A stretch of 64,000 bases of DNA, taken from Peribolospora baueri (lineage: Eukaryota > Basidiomycota > Peribolosporomycetes > Peribolosporales > Peribolosporaceae). Made by a program: the position numbers and the translations under genes. Position 1 is the stretch's first letter. Every line of letters begins with the position of its first letter. The stretch lies in the NCBI GenBank assembly GCA_029717555.1, contig JAMDHS010000020.1, forward strand, positions 186,001-250,000. Reading direction: 5' to 3'. Below, in pieces: positions 1 through 11,603 of this stretch. A model generated the notes under the pieces. The model made no database searches. It saw only the letters and a list, made by a program, of their open reading frames with translations, and was not told the DNA's origin.

Positions 1-289
1 TGCCCTTCTTCTCTCCCGCGTCCAGGCAGGCGGCGGTCAGTCCAGTCCGCTGAGCCATAAGCAACAGCGCCGCACCCAGGGGGAGCCGTCCTCCTGGGTA
101 TAAAGACCGATGTGTGGTGCAGAAGGCCGTCTCCTCATCACCCCTTCGTAGCCGCCTCGCTCGCTTCTTTTCATCTCACGTCTTTCACACCCTGCCCCGC
201 TTTCGCCTCCTAGCTTGACCTGACTTTGGCCCTGGCCTCCGCTCTCAACCACATTCTGCCCTTAAAATTCCGCGGCTTGGTCGCCAAAT
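1..289 (+). promoter_or_regulatory. Upstream region of the P-type ATPase gene
   Basis: This stretch holds no convincing gene. It contains a TATA-like sequence (tataaag, near 99) and pyrimidine-rich DNA leading to the ATG at 290. It probably carries the promoter and 5' leader of the ATPase, but no transcription start can be seen. Confidence 0.4.
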
Positions 290-3200
290 ATGTCTTGCCC
301 CCGCGACGTTGAGCAAGGCGAGAACGGACAAAGGTCCGTCTCTGTGGATGGTCGCCGCTCTAGCGATGGTCGGAACGAGGGCCTCGCTTCGCCAGACCTC
401 ATGGACGACGACAGATATGCGCGCGACGACATGGCGGCTTATGGGTCTGATTCTATCGACGATGATACCAAGACGCGATCCTCGGCGTGCGTCGAGAGAA
501 CGGAGGACGGCCAGTCAACGATGGAGAAGGAGCTCTTCGAGCGCCTCTCTTGCGCGGACACGGACGACGAAAAGGACTTTGAGCGCTCTCGCGGCCGCCC
601 CAAAGCTCGCCAGTCCGCTTCGGCCAAGAGAGCCACCTTCCGTCGCCGTCTCGCCCTCGAGCGCTCTAAGCACTTTCCCCACTCTGCCACGTTCCATTCT
701 CTCCATCGCACGCAGCCGCGCATACCCAATGTCGCCGAAGAGGGCTTTCTCCAGGAGCGTAGACGGCAGCTCGAGCACACCCACAGCTTCGACTCCCGCG
801 TGCCCGTCGAGCCCAGCGTTCGGATGCCCGTCGAGTTCAGGACGCTCAGCCTCCACGTAGAGGAGACCATCGAACACAAGACGAAGGCTATAGAGAACAA
901 GAAGAAGAAGAAGAAGGCCAAGGACATCAAGGGTAACGCATCTCGTCTACGCTTGCTCCATCACGATCCGAGCCGCCTCAGGCTCTGACACCGCCTGACC
1001 TTTTCCTTCCTTCCGCTCCTCACTCCACCGTACTCATCTCCCTCTTGCCAGACGTCGCCGATCTCGACTTTCACCGCCTTCCCGCCGACGAGCTCCTTCG
1101 CCGCCTCGGCGTCTCTCCACACACCGGCCTCGACCCGGAACAAGTGAAGCGGAGGATGGACTGCGACGGCAAGAACGTCATCTCGCCTCCGCCCAAACGG
1201 TGGCTGAGGAAGATTGTGGGATGGATCTTTGGAGGGTTCGGAACGCTTCTCCTCGGCGCTTCTGTCATGTGAGCGCGGCCTTTGGTGATATATCCTGGCG
1301 GTGTGCGGCCTTGGTGATGTACCCTGGCGGTGGTGTGAAGACGAATTCATGCGCTTCATTTCCGGTCTCATTTCGTTTCCGCCGTTTTTCTTCCCCTCCG
1401 TCGCCGTCCTCACTTCTAGTTGTTTTCTCACCTGGTGGGTCGCCATCTGGCACAAACCTTGTATGTTTCGACGCGCTTCACACCCTAGGTAACACTTTCT
1501 CCCTCAACACAGGAAACCCCTCGGAGGGCCAAGCCCGCAGCCATCCAACCTCGCCCTCGCCGTTGTGCTCCTCATCGTCGTCCTGTTGCAAACCTTCTTC
1601 AACGCGTACCAAAGCTGGAGCACGAGCAAAGTCATGAGCTCCATCAGGTTCGTCGGCCTCGATTCTGCTCGTCGGAGCGTGCCCCGTGACATGACACGTT
1701 TCTGCTCGATCCCCCCTTCAGCGGCATGCTCCCTTCGACCGTCATCGCCCGCCGCGCCAGCGTTCAGACCGCGGTTCCCTCCGCACAGTTGGTCGTAGGC
1801 GACATCGTCCACATCGCGATGGGTGCCAAAATACCGGCCGACCTGCGCCTGATCGAATGCTCGAACGACCTCCGCTTCGACCGCGCCGTGCTCACTGGGG
1901 AGAGCGAGCCAGTTCCAGGCACTGTCGACGCCACCGATGACAATTTCTTGGAGACCAAGAACATAGCCCTGCAGGCGAGCATGCGGGGTCGAGAGCTAGG
2001 AGTTTGGGGGGCGATCGCTGAAGGCTGCTCACACAGCCTCTGCTTGTGCTGGCTGTGCGTTCTTGTTGTTCTTGTTGTTGGACTCTATCGGCGGCGCATA
2101 GGGCACGCATTGCGTCCCAGGTGCCGGCGTCGGCGTCGTCGTCCTCACCGGCGACTCTACCCTATTCGGCCGCATCGCCAAGATGGCTGCTCAGGAACAT
2201 GGACATCGAACGACGTTGGAGAAGGAAATCTTGCGCTTCGTCCTCATCATCACCTCCATGGCCGTCACTGTCGCATTGCTCGTTCTCATCCTGTGGGCAG
2301 CATGGTTGAGGGTCGATCATCCCGGGTACTTGAGTGTCTCGGCCATGCTCGTCGACTTGGTCTCCGTCCTCGTCGCTTTCATCCCTGGTGAGTCACATGC
2401 GTCGTCCTCACTTGGCCTCCGCATTTGTTTCTCGTCTCTCACGTTTGCCTTTCCTCGCCTTTCACTTGCATGGACCACTTCAGTGGGTCTTCCGATCGCC
2501 GTGACGCTTTCGCTGACCGTCATCGCCAACGCGATGAGGAAGAACAAAGTCTTGTGCAAATCCCTCTCTACCGTAGAGACGCTCGGCAGCGTCAACGTCC
2601 TGTGTAGCGACAAGACCGGCACACTCACTCAGAACAAGATGCTCGTCGAAGGTGCGGAAAAAGGAGGGCTTCGTGTGTTGTCATCCCCTTTCCGTTTGAG
2701 AGCGGTGGTGTGCTGACGCCGTGTCGAATCGACGTGGCTCGTTCAGGTGCCGCCATCCTAGACCAGACTTTCACCGTCGCCGGTCTGCGGGACCAAGTGA
2801 GAGAGGGCGGTCTACGCTCCCAGGCCGTCCGTCAGCTCCACACGGTCGCCGCCGTCTGCAACGCCGCTCGCTTCGACTCGTCAACGGACGACGGGCGGCC
2901 GCTCGCGAAACGCAAGATCCTCGGCGACGCGACGGACAGCGCTATCCTCCGTATGGCAGAGGAAGTGGAGAGCGTGTCCGAAATGATCGGGAAATGGGAA
3001 AAAGTGTTCGAGGTGAGCTCGTGTGTCAAGTTTGTGTGCGTCCGAAGCGAAGCATACACAGCGATCTGGCGCCCTCGCTTAACAACCATATCTGCTCTCG
3101 TGCAAAAGCTCCCGTTCAATTCCAAGAACAAGTTCATGCTCAAGCTCGCGGCCCCTGCGGTGAGGGATGCCGATGTCGGTGACGATAGTCGGTCGGATGG

Positions 3201-5359
3201 TTTGATCCTGTTCGCCAAGGGCGCTCCGGACGTTCTGCTACCCCGCTGCAGCTCCGCGCTGACAGCAGACGGCACAGTGACCCGCCTGGATGAGACCGTT
3301 TCGTCCACCATCGTCGGTCTGCAGGAAGAATGGGCCCTCAGCGGCCGGCGCGTCCTTCTTCTGGCTAAGAAACACGTCCGGGATGACGAGATCGCCTACG
3401 CCCGAGATAGCGGCCGCGCGGAAGCGGTGATGGAGCTCAACTCTGGTCTGACCGTCGTTGGGCTCGTCGCCATAGTCGATCCGCCGAGGCCGGAGGTGAG
3501 ATGGACGTTCGGGGGGCTTGCTCAACGTTTGATTTGCTCGGCTCCTGACAAGGTTTCGCGCTTGTTTCGCGTCACGCTTGAGCAGATCCCCAGGGTGATC
3601 GCCACCTGTCGACGCGCCGGCGTCCATTTTAACATGGTCACCGGCGACTTTGCGCTCACGGCCGTCGCCATCGCGCGCCAGTGCGGCATCGTAACGGCAT
3701 CAAAGGTGTCCACCGCGGCTGACTTGGACCCGAACAGACCGGTGGATCAGGTGGACAGGTACGACCCTTATGCCGACAATGACGCTCGAGAGGAACGCGC
3801 TTTGGCCGTGCTCGGCAGCGAACTGGCGACGTTTAACGAGAACCAGTGGGACCAGGTGTGCAACTACGACGCGGTCGTGTTCTCGAGGACGACGCCGGAG
3901 CAAAAGCTTCGGATCGTCAAAGAGTTCCAGGCTCGCGGAGGCGTCGTGGGCATGACGGGTGATGGCGGTGAGACAGACATACGTTTTTTTTTTCGGCTCG
4001 TCACGCGCTCACCCACAGCTTGGCATGTCATCGTCGGCTAGTGAACGACGCGCCTTCCCTCAAACAAGCGGATGTCGGCGTAGCGATGGGTGGTGGTTCT
4101 GAAGTGACAATGGTAAGGTCGCTTTCACCTCGAGTTTGCCCTGTGTCAAGCGTTCACTTTACTCACGAGAGCGGGATCGGCTGAATTCTAGGAAGCGTCG
4201 GACATGGTCCTTCTCGAGAACTTTGGTTCGATCGTCGTGGCTTTGGAGTACGGCGTGAGGATTTTTTTTTTCTGACCGACGGTGTCTGGAGACGTCAACC
4301 TTCTAAATTGTCGACTGCTCATCACCTTTCTCGTCTCCCACATCCTCCTAGCGCCTTTGCTTCGACAATCTCAAAAAGACGATCCTGTATCTGCTCCCGG
4401 CCGGCAGCTTCGCCGAGCTGTGGTGCGTGCTGATCAGCGTCCTCTTCGGCGTCCCTCAAGCGATGAGCAACTTGCAGATGATCATCGTCTGCGTCGGAAC
4501 AGACCTATTCCCGTCGCTGTCGCTGATCAAGGAGAAACCCGAAGCGGACCTTCTCACCCGTCGGCCTCGTAACGTCAAAAAAGACCGGTTGGCCGACTGG
4601 AAACTGCTGGTGCACGCGTACATTTTCGTCGGCGTTCCCATGACGCTGTGCTCCATGGCGATGGTCTTCTGGTACCTCGAGCGGCAGGGCATTCCGTTCT
4701 CCGACATGTGGCTCAAGTTTGGAGGAGGCCACGTCCAGACGGTCGATCCGACCTATTTCAACGACAAGGTAAACGAGGCGCAGTCGATCTATTTCTTCAG
4801 TGAGCAATCTGTCCACTTTTTTCGCTCCTTCGTTTGTTAGGCGGGGCTGACCGTCGGGCGGCGTGCAGACCTTGTCGTCATGCAATGGTTCAACCTTTTA
4901 GCCCTCCGCACCCGACGGCTATCCATTTTCCAACAGCCCCCGATCGGCAAGCGAAGCAGCAGGAACGTTTTCCTCTTTGGCGCGATGGCCATCGCGTTCT
5001 GCATCGCCGTGTTTTTCTGCTACGTACCTTTTTTTCAGGTGAGCGGAAGGAACGAAGGAAGGAGGTGACGCAGGCAGCACCCGGTTCCAACTTGGAGCGG
5101 GCCGGGGTTTTCCTGATACGATCCGCATACCATTCATTGCAGAAAACATTTTTGACGAGTCGCATTCCCGTGGAGGTGAGGCATGCTAGCGCTCCCAAGT
5201 CAAAAGTCGCGCGCCTGACCTGACTGTTGGACTTGGTGTCGTCTCCAGAACTTCTTCCTGCCCATGGCCTTTGGTACCTGTCTCCTGTTCCTGGACGAGG
5301 TGCGCAAATTCTTCGTCCGTCGTTACCCCAAGGGTCCACTGGCCAAGGCAGCCTGGTGA
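290..5359 (+). CDS. P2C-type (Na,K-ATPase-like) cation-transporting P-type ATPase
   Basis: Membrane cation pump of the P2C family, the group of animal Na,K- and H,K-ATPase alpha chains; ion unknown. Exons: 290-932, 1052-1268, 1513-1647, 1722-1974, 2102-2387, 2484-2651, 2747-3012, 3109-3495, 3586-3967, 4042-4112, 4192-4254, 4352-4799, 4869-5038, 5143-5175, 5249-5359 (1,210 aa). A charged N-terminal extension of about 210 residues with a lysine run precedes the family start (DLDFHRLPADELLRRLG). Visible motifs: TGESEPV in the actuator loop, CSDKTGTLT with phosphorylated Asp554, FNSKNKF and the hinge GDGVNDAP (formed across an intron). The membrane part ends in AAW. M4 reads IPVGLP, not PEGL, and the first Asp expected in M6 is Cys1004, so ion selectivity may differ from the animal pumps. 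The intron at 1975-2101 begins with GC. AATAAA lies at 5423. The family call is sure; the substrate is not. Confidence 0.9.
1975..2101 (+). other. GC-AG intron in the ATPase gene
   Basis: The exon ends in CAG and the intron begins GCGAGC and ends TAG. Only this splice joins NIALQ to GTHCVPG in frame, as the family requires. The nearest in-frame GT donor, at 2002, is poor (GTTTGG) and would add nine residues in a conserved loop. Confidence 0.75.
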
Positions 5360-6456
5360 GATCATCTCGGTGTACTAGAAAATTTCCGTCGGTACATGTT
5401 TGGCGAACGCTGTTAAGAAGAAAATAAAGTCGTAGGAACGGGCGGGCCCACGCCGGGGTTCTGAAGTTGAGCGAGCATGTGTGAATAAGAGAGAGGCAGT
5501 GAGGAAGACGTGGCCGGGCGAGAGGGAAGAGAGGGTGTTGTCGACCGCTGGTCGGTCCGTCCCACTCCGCCGGTCCTGACGACGGTGGTATTATTTGTAT
5601 TGCTCCGGTTTGGCTGGCTGGCGCGCTAGGTGGAAGCTGCCTCAACCTCCGTGCGTTCCCCTCGTCGATCGACCCGCTCGATTGACTGGCCAGCGATCGC
5701 CGTTCGCTACTACCACCAACAACTACTTTTACCCTGCCCATCGCCTCGCCCGTCTTCATCTCATCTCATCTCATTTCGTCATTGTCATCGTCATTGCCGT
5801 CGCCATCGCTGCTGTGTTCCACTGACTGCTCCTTTCTTTCTGCCCATCCATCGCATCGCTTCTCCTTTCCTCCCGCTTCCCCCCGGCCGATCACTTTCGG
5901 CGCTGCTGCGGCAGGCCCGGGCCACACTCGCGGACGCCGGCCTGTCGAGTCCGTGCGAGGAAGCCCCTGAGCGAGGCGGAGCGGAGCATCGAGAGGAGAG
6001 GAGAGGAGAGGAGGGGAAAATAACGAAGAGCTGAGCTGGCGAGTTGATTGCTTACTGAACGACGACGACGGACGACGGTCACGGCCACGATTAAGGTCAC
6101 GGTCAAGGTCACGGTCAAGGTCGGGACTTGGACTGGACGAGGCCCGCTTGGGAATCGCGACTCGACATCGTCTGCCCACCGCCTCGCCTCGCCTCGCCTT
6201 GGTCGCTAGCCCCTTGTATACTTGGACTTGCTCGTCCGCGCACGGCCCGGCCTCCGCTGCCCTCTTCCTTTCTCTCACGACCTCGAACGACAACGACCCG
6301 TGTGGACGACCTGGAACGATAACCATCTCACGACCTCGGCACGTCTTTCGTCTCGCTCCGATCCTTGCTTGGGCAAACAAAGGGATAGCCCTCCGCTTCA
6401 TGAGCATACCACGCCCATCACGCCCACGCCCACGCCCACGCCCTCCGCAAACCGAC
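5360..6456. other. Intergenic region and leader of the kelch gene
   Basis: There is no supportable gene in this 1.1 kb. The left part is the ATPase 3' end with AATAAA at 5423-5428. The right part is strongly pyrimidine-rich, with a CATCT run near 5757-5775 and a 12-base tandem repeat at 6093-6122. An in-frame ATG lies upstream at 6148, but the ATG at 6457 gives the better signal peptide, so this region is taken as promoter and 5' leader. Confidence 0.5.
6093..6122 (+). repeat. 12-base tandem repeat upstream of the kelch gene
   Basis: The unit AAGGTCACGGTC occurs twice in a row and a third copy begins, with a diverged relative (GGTCACGGCCACGATT) just upstream. It lies about 335 to 365 bases before the chosen start codon. 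Confidence 0.7.
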
Positions 6457-9400
6457 ATGGGCTGGCTGCCGCGACGGACGGCGCACAAGTCGAGACGGGC
6501 CAGCGCCTTGTCGCTCTCGCTCCTCCTCGCTCTCGTAGCCCCGGCCACTCTCCTGAGCCCCGTGGAGGCGGCCGAGTCCAGCTACACGCCGGTACCAAGG
6601 TGAGCGACCGACGGCGCACCGGTGCTCTCGCTCGTCAGACACCCCGAGGAAGCGCCACCGAGACGTCCTTCTCACACGCCCTCCCATCTCTTCATCGCCG
6701 TTTCCATGACGCATTCAGATGGGGACACGCATCCACCCTCCTTTCCAACGCCATGCTTGTCCATGGCGGCAAGACCGCCGGCACCGGCGGTTACACCTAC
6801 ACTTCCGCTCCCAATACCGGCGATCTCCTCTCTCTCGATCTCACTCAGCCCTTTTCCGTCTCCTCCCCTCCGTGGAAGCTCGTCTCCCTTTCCGATCCAC
6901 TTTCGGCCTCTGCAATGGCACCCCCCACACCCAGCGTTGCCTTTCACACCCTTACCCCCCTCTCCGCGACCGAGCTCCTGCTCTTCGGAGGAGACTCTAC
7001 CGGCTCGGAGCCCGTTCAAACGAACAATGACTCCGCCTGGCTCCTCTCTCTCACCACCACCTCCTCTTCCTCCTCGTCCCTACAACCCAACTGGACCCAG
7101 CCTGTGACGGGCTGGGACGGGGAGCCGATCCGTCGAATGGGTCACACCGCCGTAGCGAGTAATGGCAGGGTGTGGTACATGGGCGGAGAGAAGGACGACG
7201 GCAGCGGCGCCGTCTGGGCCGACACGTACAGCTTCGACACCCGCTCCGCCTCTGCCCTCGCCTCCGCCTCTTTCCAAACCAACGCGCCCGCCCCGAGCCC
7301 TATATGGGGACACACGGCGACGCTCTTCAGCACGGGCATCGTATACGTCCTCGGAGGCGTGGGCCCGACGGGCCTTAACTCGCTCGACACTGTGAAAGTG
7401 TACGACACGCTCACAGATACTTGGACATCCGTCCCCTGCTCCGGGTCCGCCCCATCACCTCGAAGGAATCACGTCGCCGTCGCTCTTCCCGGCGACAAGA
7501 TCCTCGTCCACGGCGGCGCGGACCAGGCCGGCACGACGGCGTACGCAGACATGGCCGTCCTCGACACAAAGTCCAACCCGCCCACGTGGTCCACGCTCAA
7601 CGCCTCGGCCGGCGGCCCCGGGCCCGGGCCCGTCTACTCTCACTCGGCCGTCGCCTTGGGTCAGCGCGTCGTCTTCGCCTTTGGATACGCCAACTCGGTC
7701 CCCGCTCCAGCCGACGTGTTCGTGTACGACGCTCAGTCGGACGCTTGGTCCGCGACATACGTCCCTGACCTGTCGTCTTCCGCCGGTGATGCCGGCGGCG
7801 ACAACGGCTCTGGCTCATCGTCAGGCTCCCCTGCCGGCGTGCCTACCCCGACAGGGACGCCTTCGGGCACGTCTGGAGAATTACCCGGTGGCACGGCTTC
7901 CAGCTTCTCGGGCTCGGGCGACAGTACGTCGACGGGCGCCAAAGCGGGCGCGACGGTCGGCGCGATCGTCGCTCTGGGCCTCGTCGCTGGCGCGGGGTAC
8001 TTCTACTACACCCGCCACCTTCACCGGGGGGGTGCGAGGGACGGCGCGTTTGGGTGGAAGCGAAGCGGCGGAGAGGGCGCGGTGGGATTGATCGGTGGAC
8101 GTGGCGGCGTGGACGGCGGGGAGGGGCGGGAGGACGATTACGATTACGGCTCCACCCTCGAGAAGGGCCTGGGCATGGCCGCGCTCGGCATCGGCAGGCC
8201 CCGCGGCGTCAAGAGGCCGTGGGCAACGTCGAACGCGGCGGCTGCCTCTCCCGTCGGTCGAGGTCGAGGATCGCCGAAAGTGATGCGCGAGCGTCTCGTC
8301 GCCTTCCTCCCCGTTGCGGCGGGCGCCTTCCGCGCCGGAGGCTCCAAACAACCTCGCTTCGACATGCTGGCGGATGAAGACGAAGACGAGAACGACGAGG
8401 ACGGCGTGCACGGCGCCTGGGGACGCCGGACCGCGTCGGGACGAGGGCGCGTCGCGACGAGCTTGGATTTGGACGAGCAGCGCGACGCGGAGGCCATGGG
8501 CGGATGGCGGTCGGGACGACTAGGTTCGACGGATGGTGGTGGTGGTGGAGGCGAGCACGTGTATGGGAGGTTGAACGGATATGACGATCCCTTCGATGAC
8601 CAGCACGACGGAGGCAGCAGCGTCGTGGGCTTCGACACGTCTCGCGACGAGGCCGTGTACGCCGCCGCCGAGGCGAGTGGGTCTAGCGTTCAACTCGTGC
8701 CCGCGGCGGCGGTCGGGTGGAGAGGCGGGAGCAAGCGCAAGGCGCCGCCGGCTTTTGAGGAAGGAGACGACGATGACGACGCCTCTGCGGCCTCCTTCTC
8801 GTCCGAGGCGGCGCTTTCGGAGACCGAGGGCCGACGCACGCCCGCGCCCGCTCTCGTCCCGACGGAGGAGAGCGGGACTTCGACTACGCTCACCGTCGGT
8901 CAGACGAGCGTCGGCAGCGAAGGAGGAGGATCGCCGCTGAAGCGCTCGCCGGGCTTTGTTTCATTTTCCGATGCCTCGCCCAAGATCAGGCGCTCTAGCT
9001 CCTCCTTCTCGTCCAACCTGGCCGCCACGGCCATCCTCTCCCCTCCTCCGCTCGGCACCTCCATCTCCACGCCCAACCCCATGATTCGAAGATCCGGCAC
9101 GTGGTGGGATCGGTTCTTGTCCAGCTCCTTCCTCGAGCGCACCACCTCTGGTCAGCTACGCCCCGGCCCGCGAGCCAGCGAGCCCATCCGAGATCCTGCG
9201 CCCGCTCCGACGCTCGCGCCCGTTGCCGAAGCCGGCTCGTCCCCGTCGTCTCCTGAGGACAGTCAGTTCTCCAACCCTCATCCTCACGCCGAGGACTTTG
9301 CCAGATCGTCGCGCGAGGACGGGTTCCGCGACGGCAGATCGACGGCGGAGAAGGACGATGTGGCGAGACGAAGAAGCGGCGGCGGCGGCGGCGATCCGCT

Positions 9401-10340
9401 ACGCTCCGCCGGTGCGCACGGCCGGTCTCTGTCAAGTCTGCAGAGCGCGAGGACGGCGACGAGCAGCCAGCTGGAGGATCGGGTGCGGACGATGGACGTG
9501 GTGCAACGGATGCCCACGGCCAGCAGCAGCATTGGAAGCAGCCATGTCATCGAGAGTCCTGATTGCGAGTCGTTTGATGAGCACGATCACGCGATGGAGG
9601 ATGGCCGATGGAATGCGTCCGGACGTCCTCTGCTTTCCTCCCCATCGACCGTCGCTTCTCCGCCGTCGCCTTCGGTTTATGCGCCCACGCCTTCCATCAC
9701 CGCACTGTCCCCTTCCTCCACATCGGCAGGGCTGCTAAGGAGTCCGGAGGGAGAGGTGGTGTGGGACGGTCCGGCCATGATGTCCAGTCTGGCCGCTTTG
9801 ATGGAGGAGCCGGCAGAGATGTCCCCCGTGGATGTAGATGGCGGCGATCCTGCCGAGCCGACGTTCTCGCCCACGAACCTTTGGTCGTGGTCTCGACCGA
9901 AGGACGGAGGGGAAGCGGCCGGTTTTGATGGTCCGACTTCGACCGTGTCGTCGCCGGCTCGGCCTCGACCGACATCGACATCGACGGGGAGGAGGGTGCT
10001 GGATCGCGTGCGTGAGATTGAGCAGCGGCAGTCATTGCTCTCCGACCGGGCCTACCCCTCCCCAGAGTCGGCGTACGCGGCGAGCCCGTCTCGCCTTGCG
10101 CTCGCCCGCGTCAGCATCCCCACCTCCCCCTCCTCCTCTCCCGCGTCGTCCCGACCGGCCTTCTCAGCCTTGGCCTCCCCGGCGTCCGCTGTCGGCGTGT
10201 CCAGCCCGTCGTCAGGCGTCGGTATGGAGAGCACGCTAAGCCCGGCGACGAGGAGCAAGTACCGGCACGGCCTCGTGCCCAAGCCGACGCTCTTCGTCGC
10301 CAACCCTGACGAGCGCCGTTCGTCTTCGACCTCCACCTAA
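6457..10340 (+). CDS. Single-pass membrane kelch-repeat protein with long disordered tail
   Basis: Exons 6457-6599 and 6719-10340 encode 1,254 aa. The ATG at 6457 starts a clear signal peptide: basic start (MGWLPRRTAHKSRR), hydrophobic core, then an Ala-rich cleavage region near residue 40. Residues from about 46 to 410 form kelch-type blocks of a beta-propeller, seen in repeats such as MGHTAV..WYMGG, WGHTATLF..VYVLGG and PRRNHVAV..ILVHGG. A Ser/Gly/Thr-rich linker follows. One membrane span lies at about 460-482 (TVGAIVALGLVAGAGYFYY), followed by basic residues, so the propeller should face outside. The last 770 residues are Ser/Pro/Asp-rich, without a domain I recognise, and look disordered and cytoplasmic. 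It could be a wall or carbohydrate sensor; that role is inference from the layout. Partners are unknown. Confidence 0.85.
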
Positions 10341-11603
10341 GCCGTTTCGCCTTTTGCTCTTTCCTTGGGTCTGTTCCTTCTATTTCCGTTCGTCCTCTCT
10401 CTCCCTTTCAGCTGGCGAGTCGCTCGGCTCGGTTCAGCTCCAAACGGTTCCTGAGTGATCCTCTTCGATAGATATTTATTGGCGTCCCTATTTCCCCCAT
10501 CCGCGTTCTCCTTTCGTTTACACATGATACGCGCACTTTTGAGCCCATTCGCATCACTTCTATTTCTCCCATCCCGCTTTCCGCCCTTTTGTTTTGGTTG
10601 TCCTCTCTCTCTCTTTCGCATCCTCGCGCTGTACTCGAACCCGTCGCCCGATGTCCGCTTTATCCTTGCGCCTCTCTCAGCTTTGGACGATACCTACCTC
10701 CCCATGTCTTCTCTGTTCCTCTGTCCGCGTCCACATACGTGTTTCTACTCCGCCCGCCCGTCTGTCTGTCCGCGATCCCCTTTGCCAGTCATGTCTTATC
10801 TCGTTCCTTCCTTTGCGGGGCATGCCAGCTCCATCGTCGTCGTCGTCGGCGTCGTCGTCGTCTTCGTCGTCGTCTTCTTCTTCGTCATCGCGAACAATTT
10901 GTTTCTGTTTCATTCGTCCGTCGGAAGAGAGCGTGGGGTCCGGCGAACGCAGGAACGGAGGTGGGTCGTCGTGCACATCGTTCCTTCGTCATTTATTATG
11001 GAGCGGTGTGCCTGTGCCTGCCGACGACGGCGTCGTCCTAACTACAGCATTCGAGAGTATGTATGTGCGCACAGCCTCCCGTCGGCCAACGGCATTGGAA
11101 GGAGGCGTCGAGGCGTGCACAGCCTTGTGTGCCGCACGGAAGGAAGACCGAACTGGTGTTATTGTGCTCATCCACTTCTATGGGGTGCTCGAGATGGCCC
11201 AAAGCGGTGCAGGCTATCCGCTTCCGCGCTCAAGCTGGTGGTTCGCACCTGCGCCCGACGCCGACAACGCCGACTTGTTGCGCCCCGCGGATGAAGGACC
11301 GACTGACAGCTCTGTGCGACCGTCGCACAACCGCCGGCTCCGCATTTCCGCCGTCCGCAAAGCTTGATTTGAAATCTTTCACCATCTCTTCTCCTATCAC
11401 CATCTCTTTTCCTTTCTTCTTTTTCGGCCCTCGACTCCATTCCGTCATCGCTCCTTCTTGCACAGGTACCTTACATATACCTTGCACCACTCCGCTCTCG
11501 CCTCCCGCTCATTTATCCCCTTTCCCCATCTCCCCTCTCTCCCAGGCCAGCCGGCTCGCTCGCTCGTACGACCCTCCCATCGTCCACCAACCCTTCCAGC
11601 ATC
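10341..11603. other. Intergenic region with GTC repeat block
   Basis: This 1.26 kb contains the 3' end of the kelch gene and the promoter of the SUR7-like gene. A trinucleotide block (GTC/TCG) lies at about 10833-10890. A 279-codon open frame at 10455-11294 owes its length to low-complexity sequence and shows no recognisable protein, so I do not call it. Confidence 0.5.

Noticed and set aside
10455-11294. 279-codon open frame between the kelch and SUR7-like genes, with an apparent membrane helix
   Set aside because: The helix is the translation of a GTC trinucleotide repeat, and the rest has no family features and biased composition from pyrimidine-rich DNA. Two other frames are also open here.
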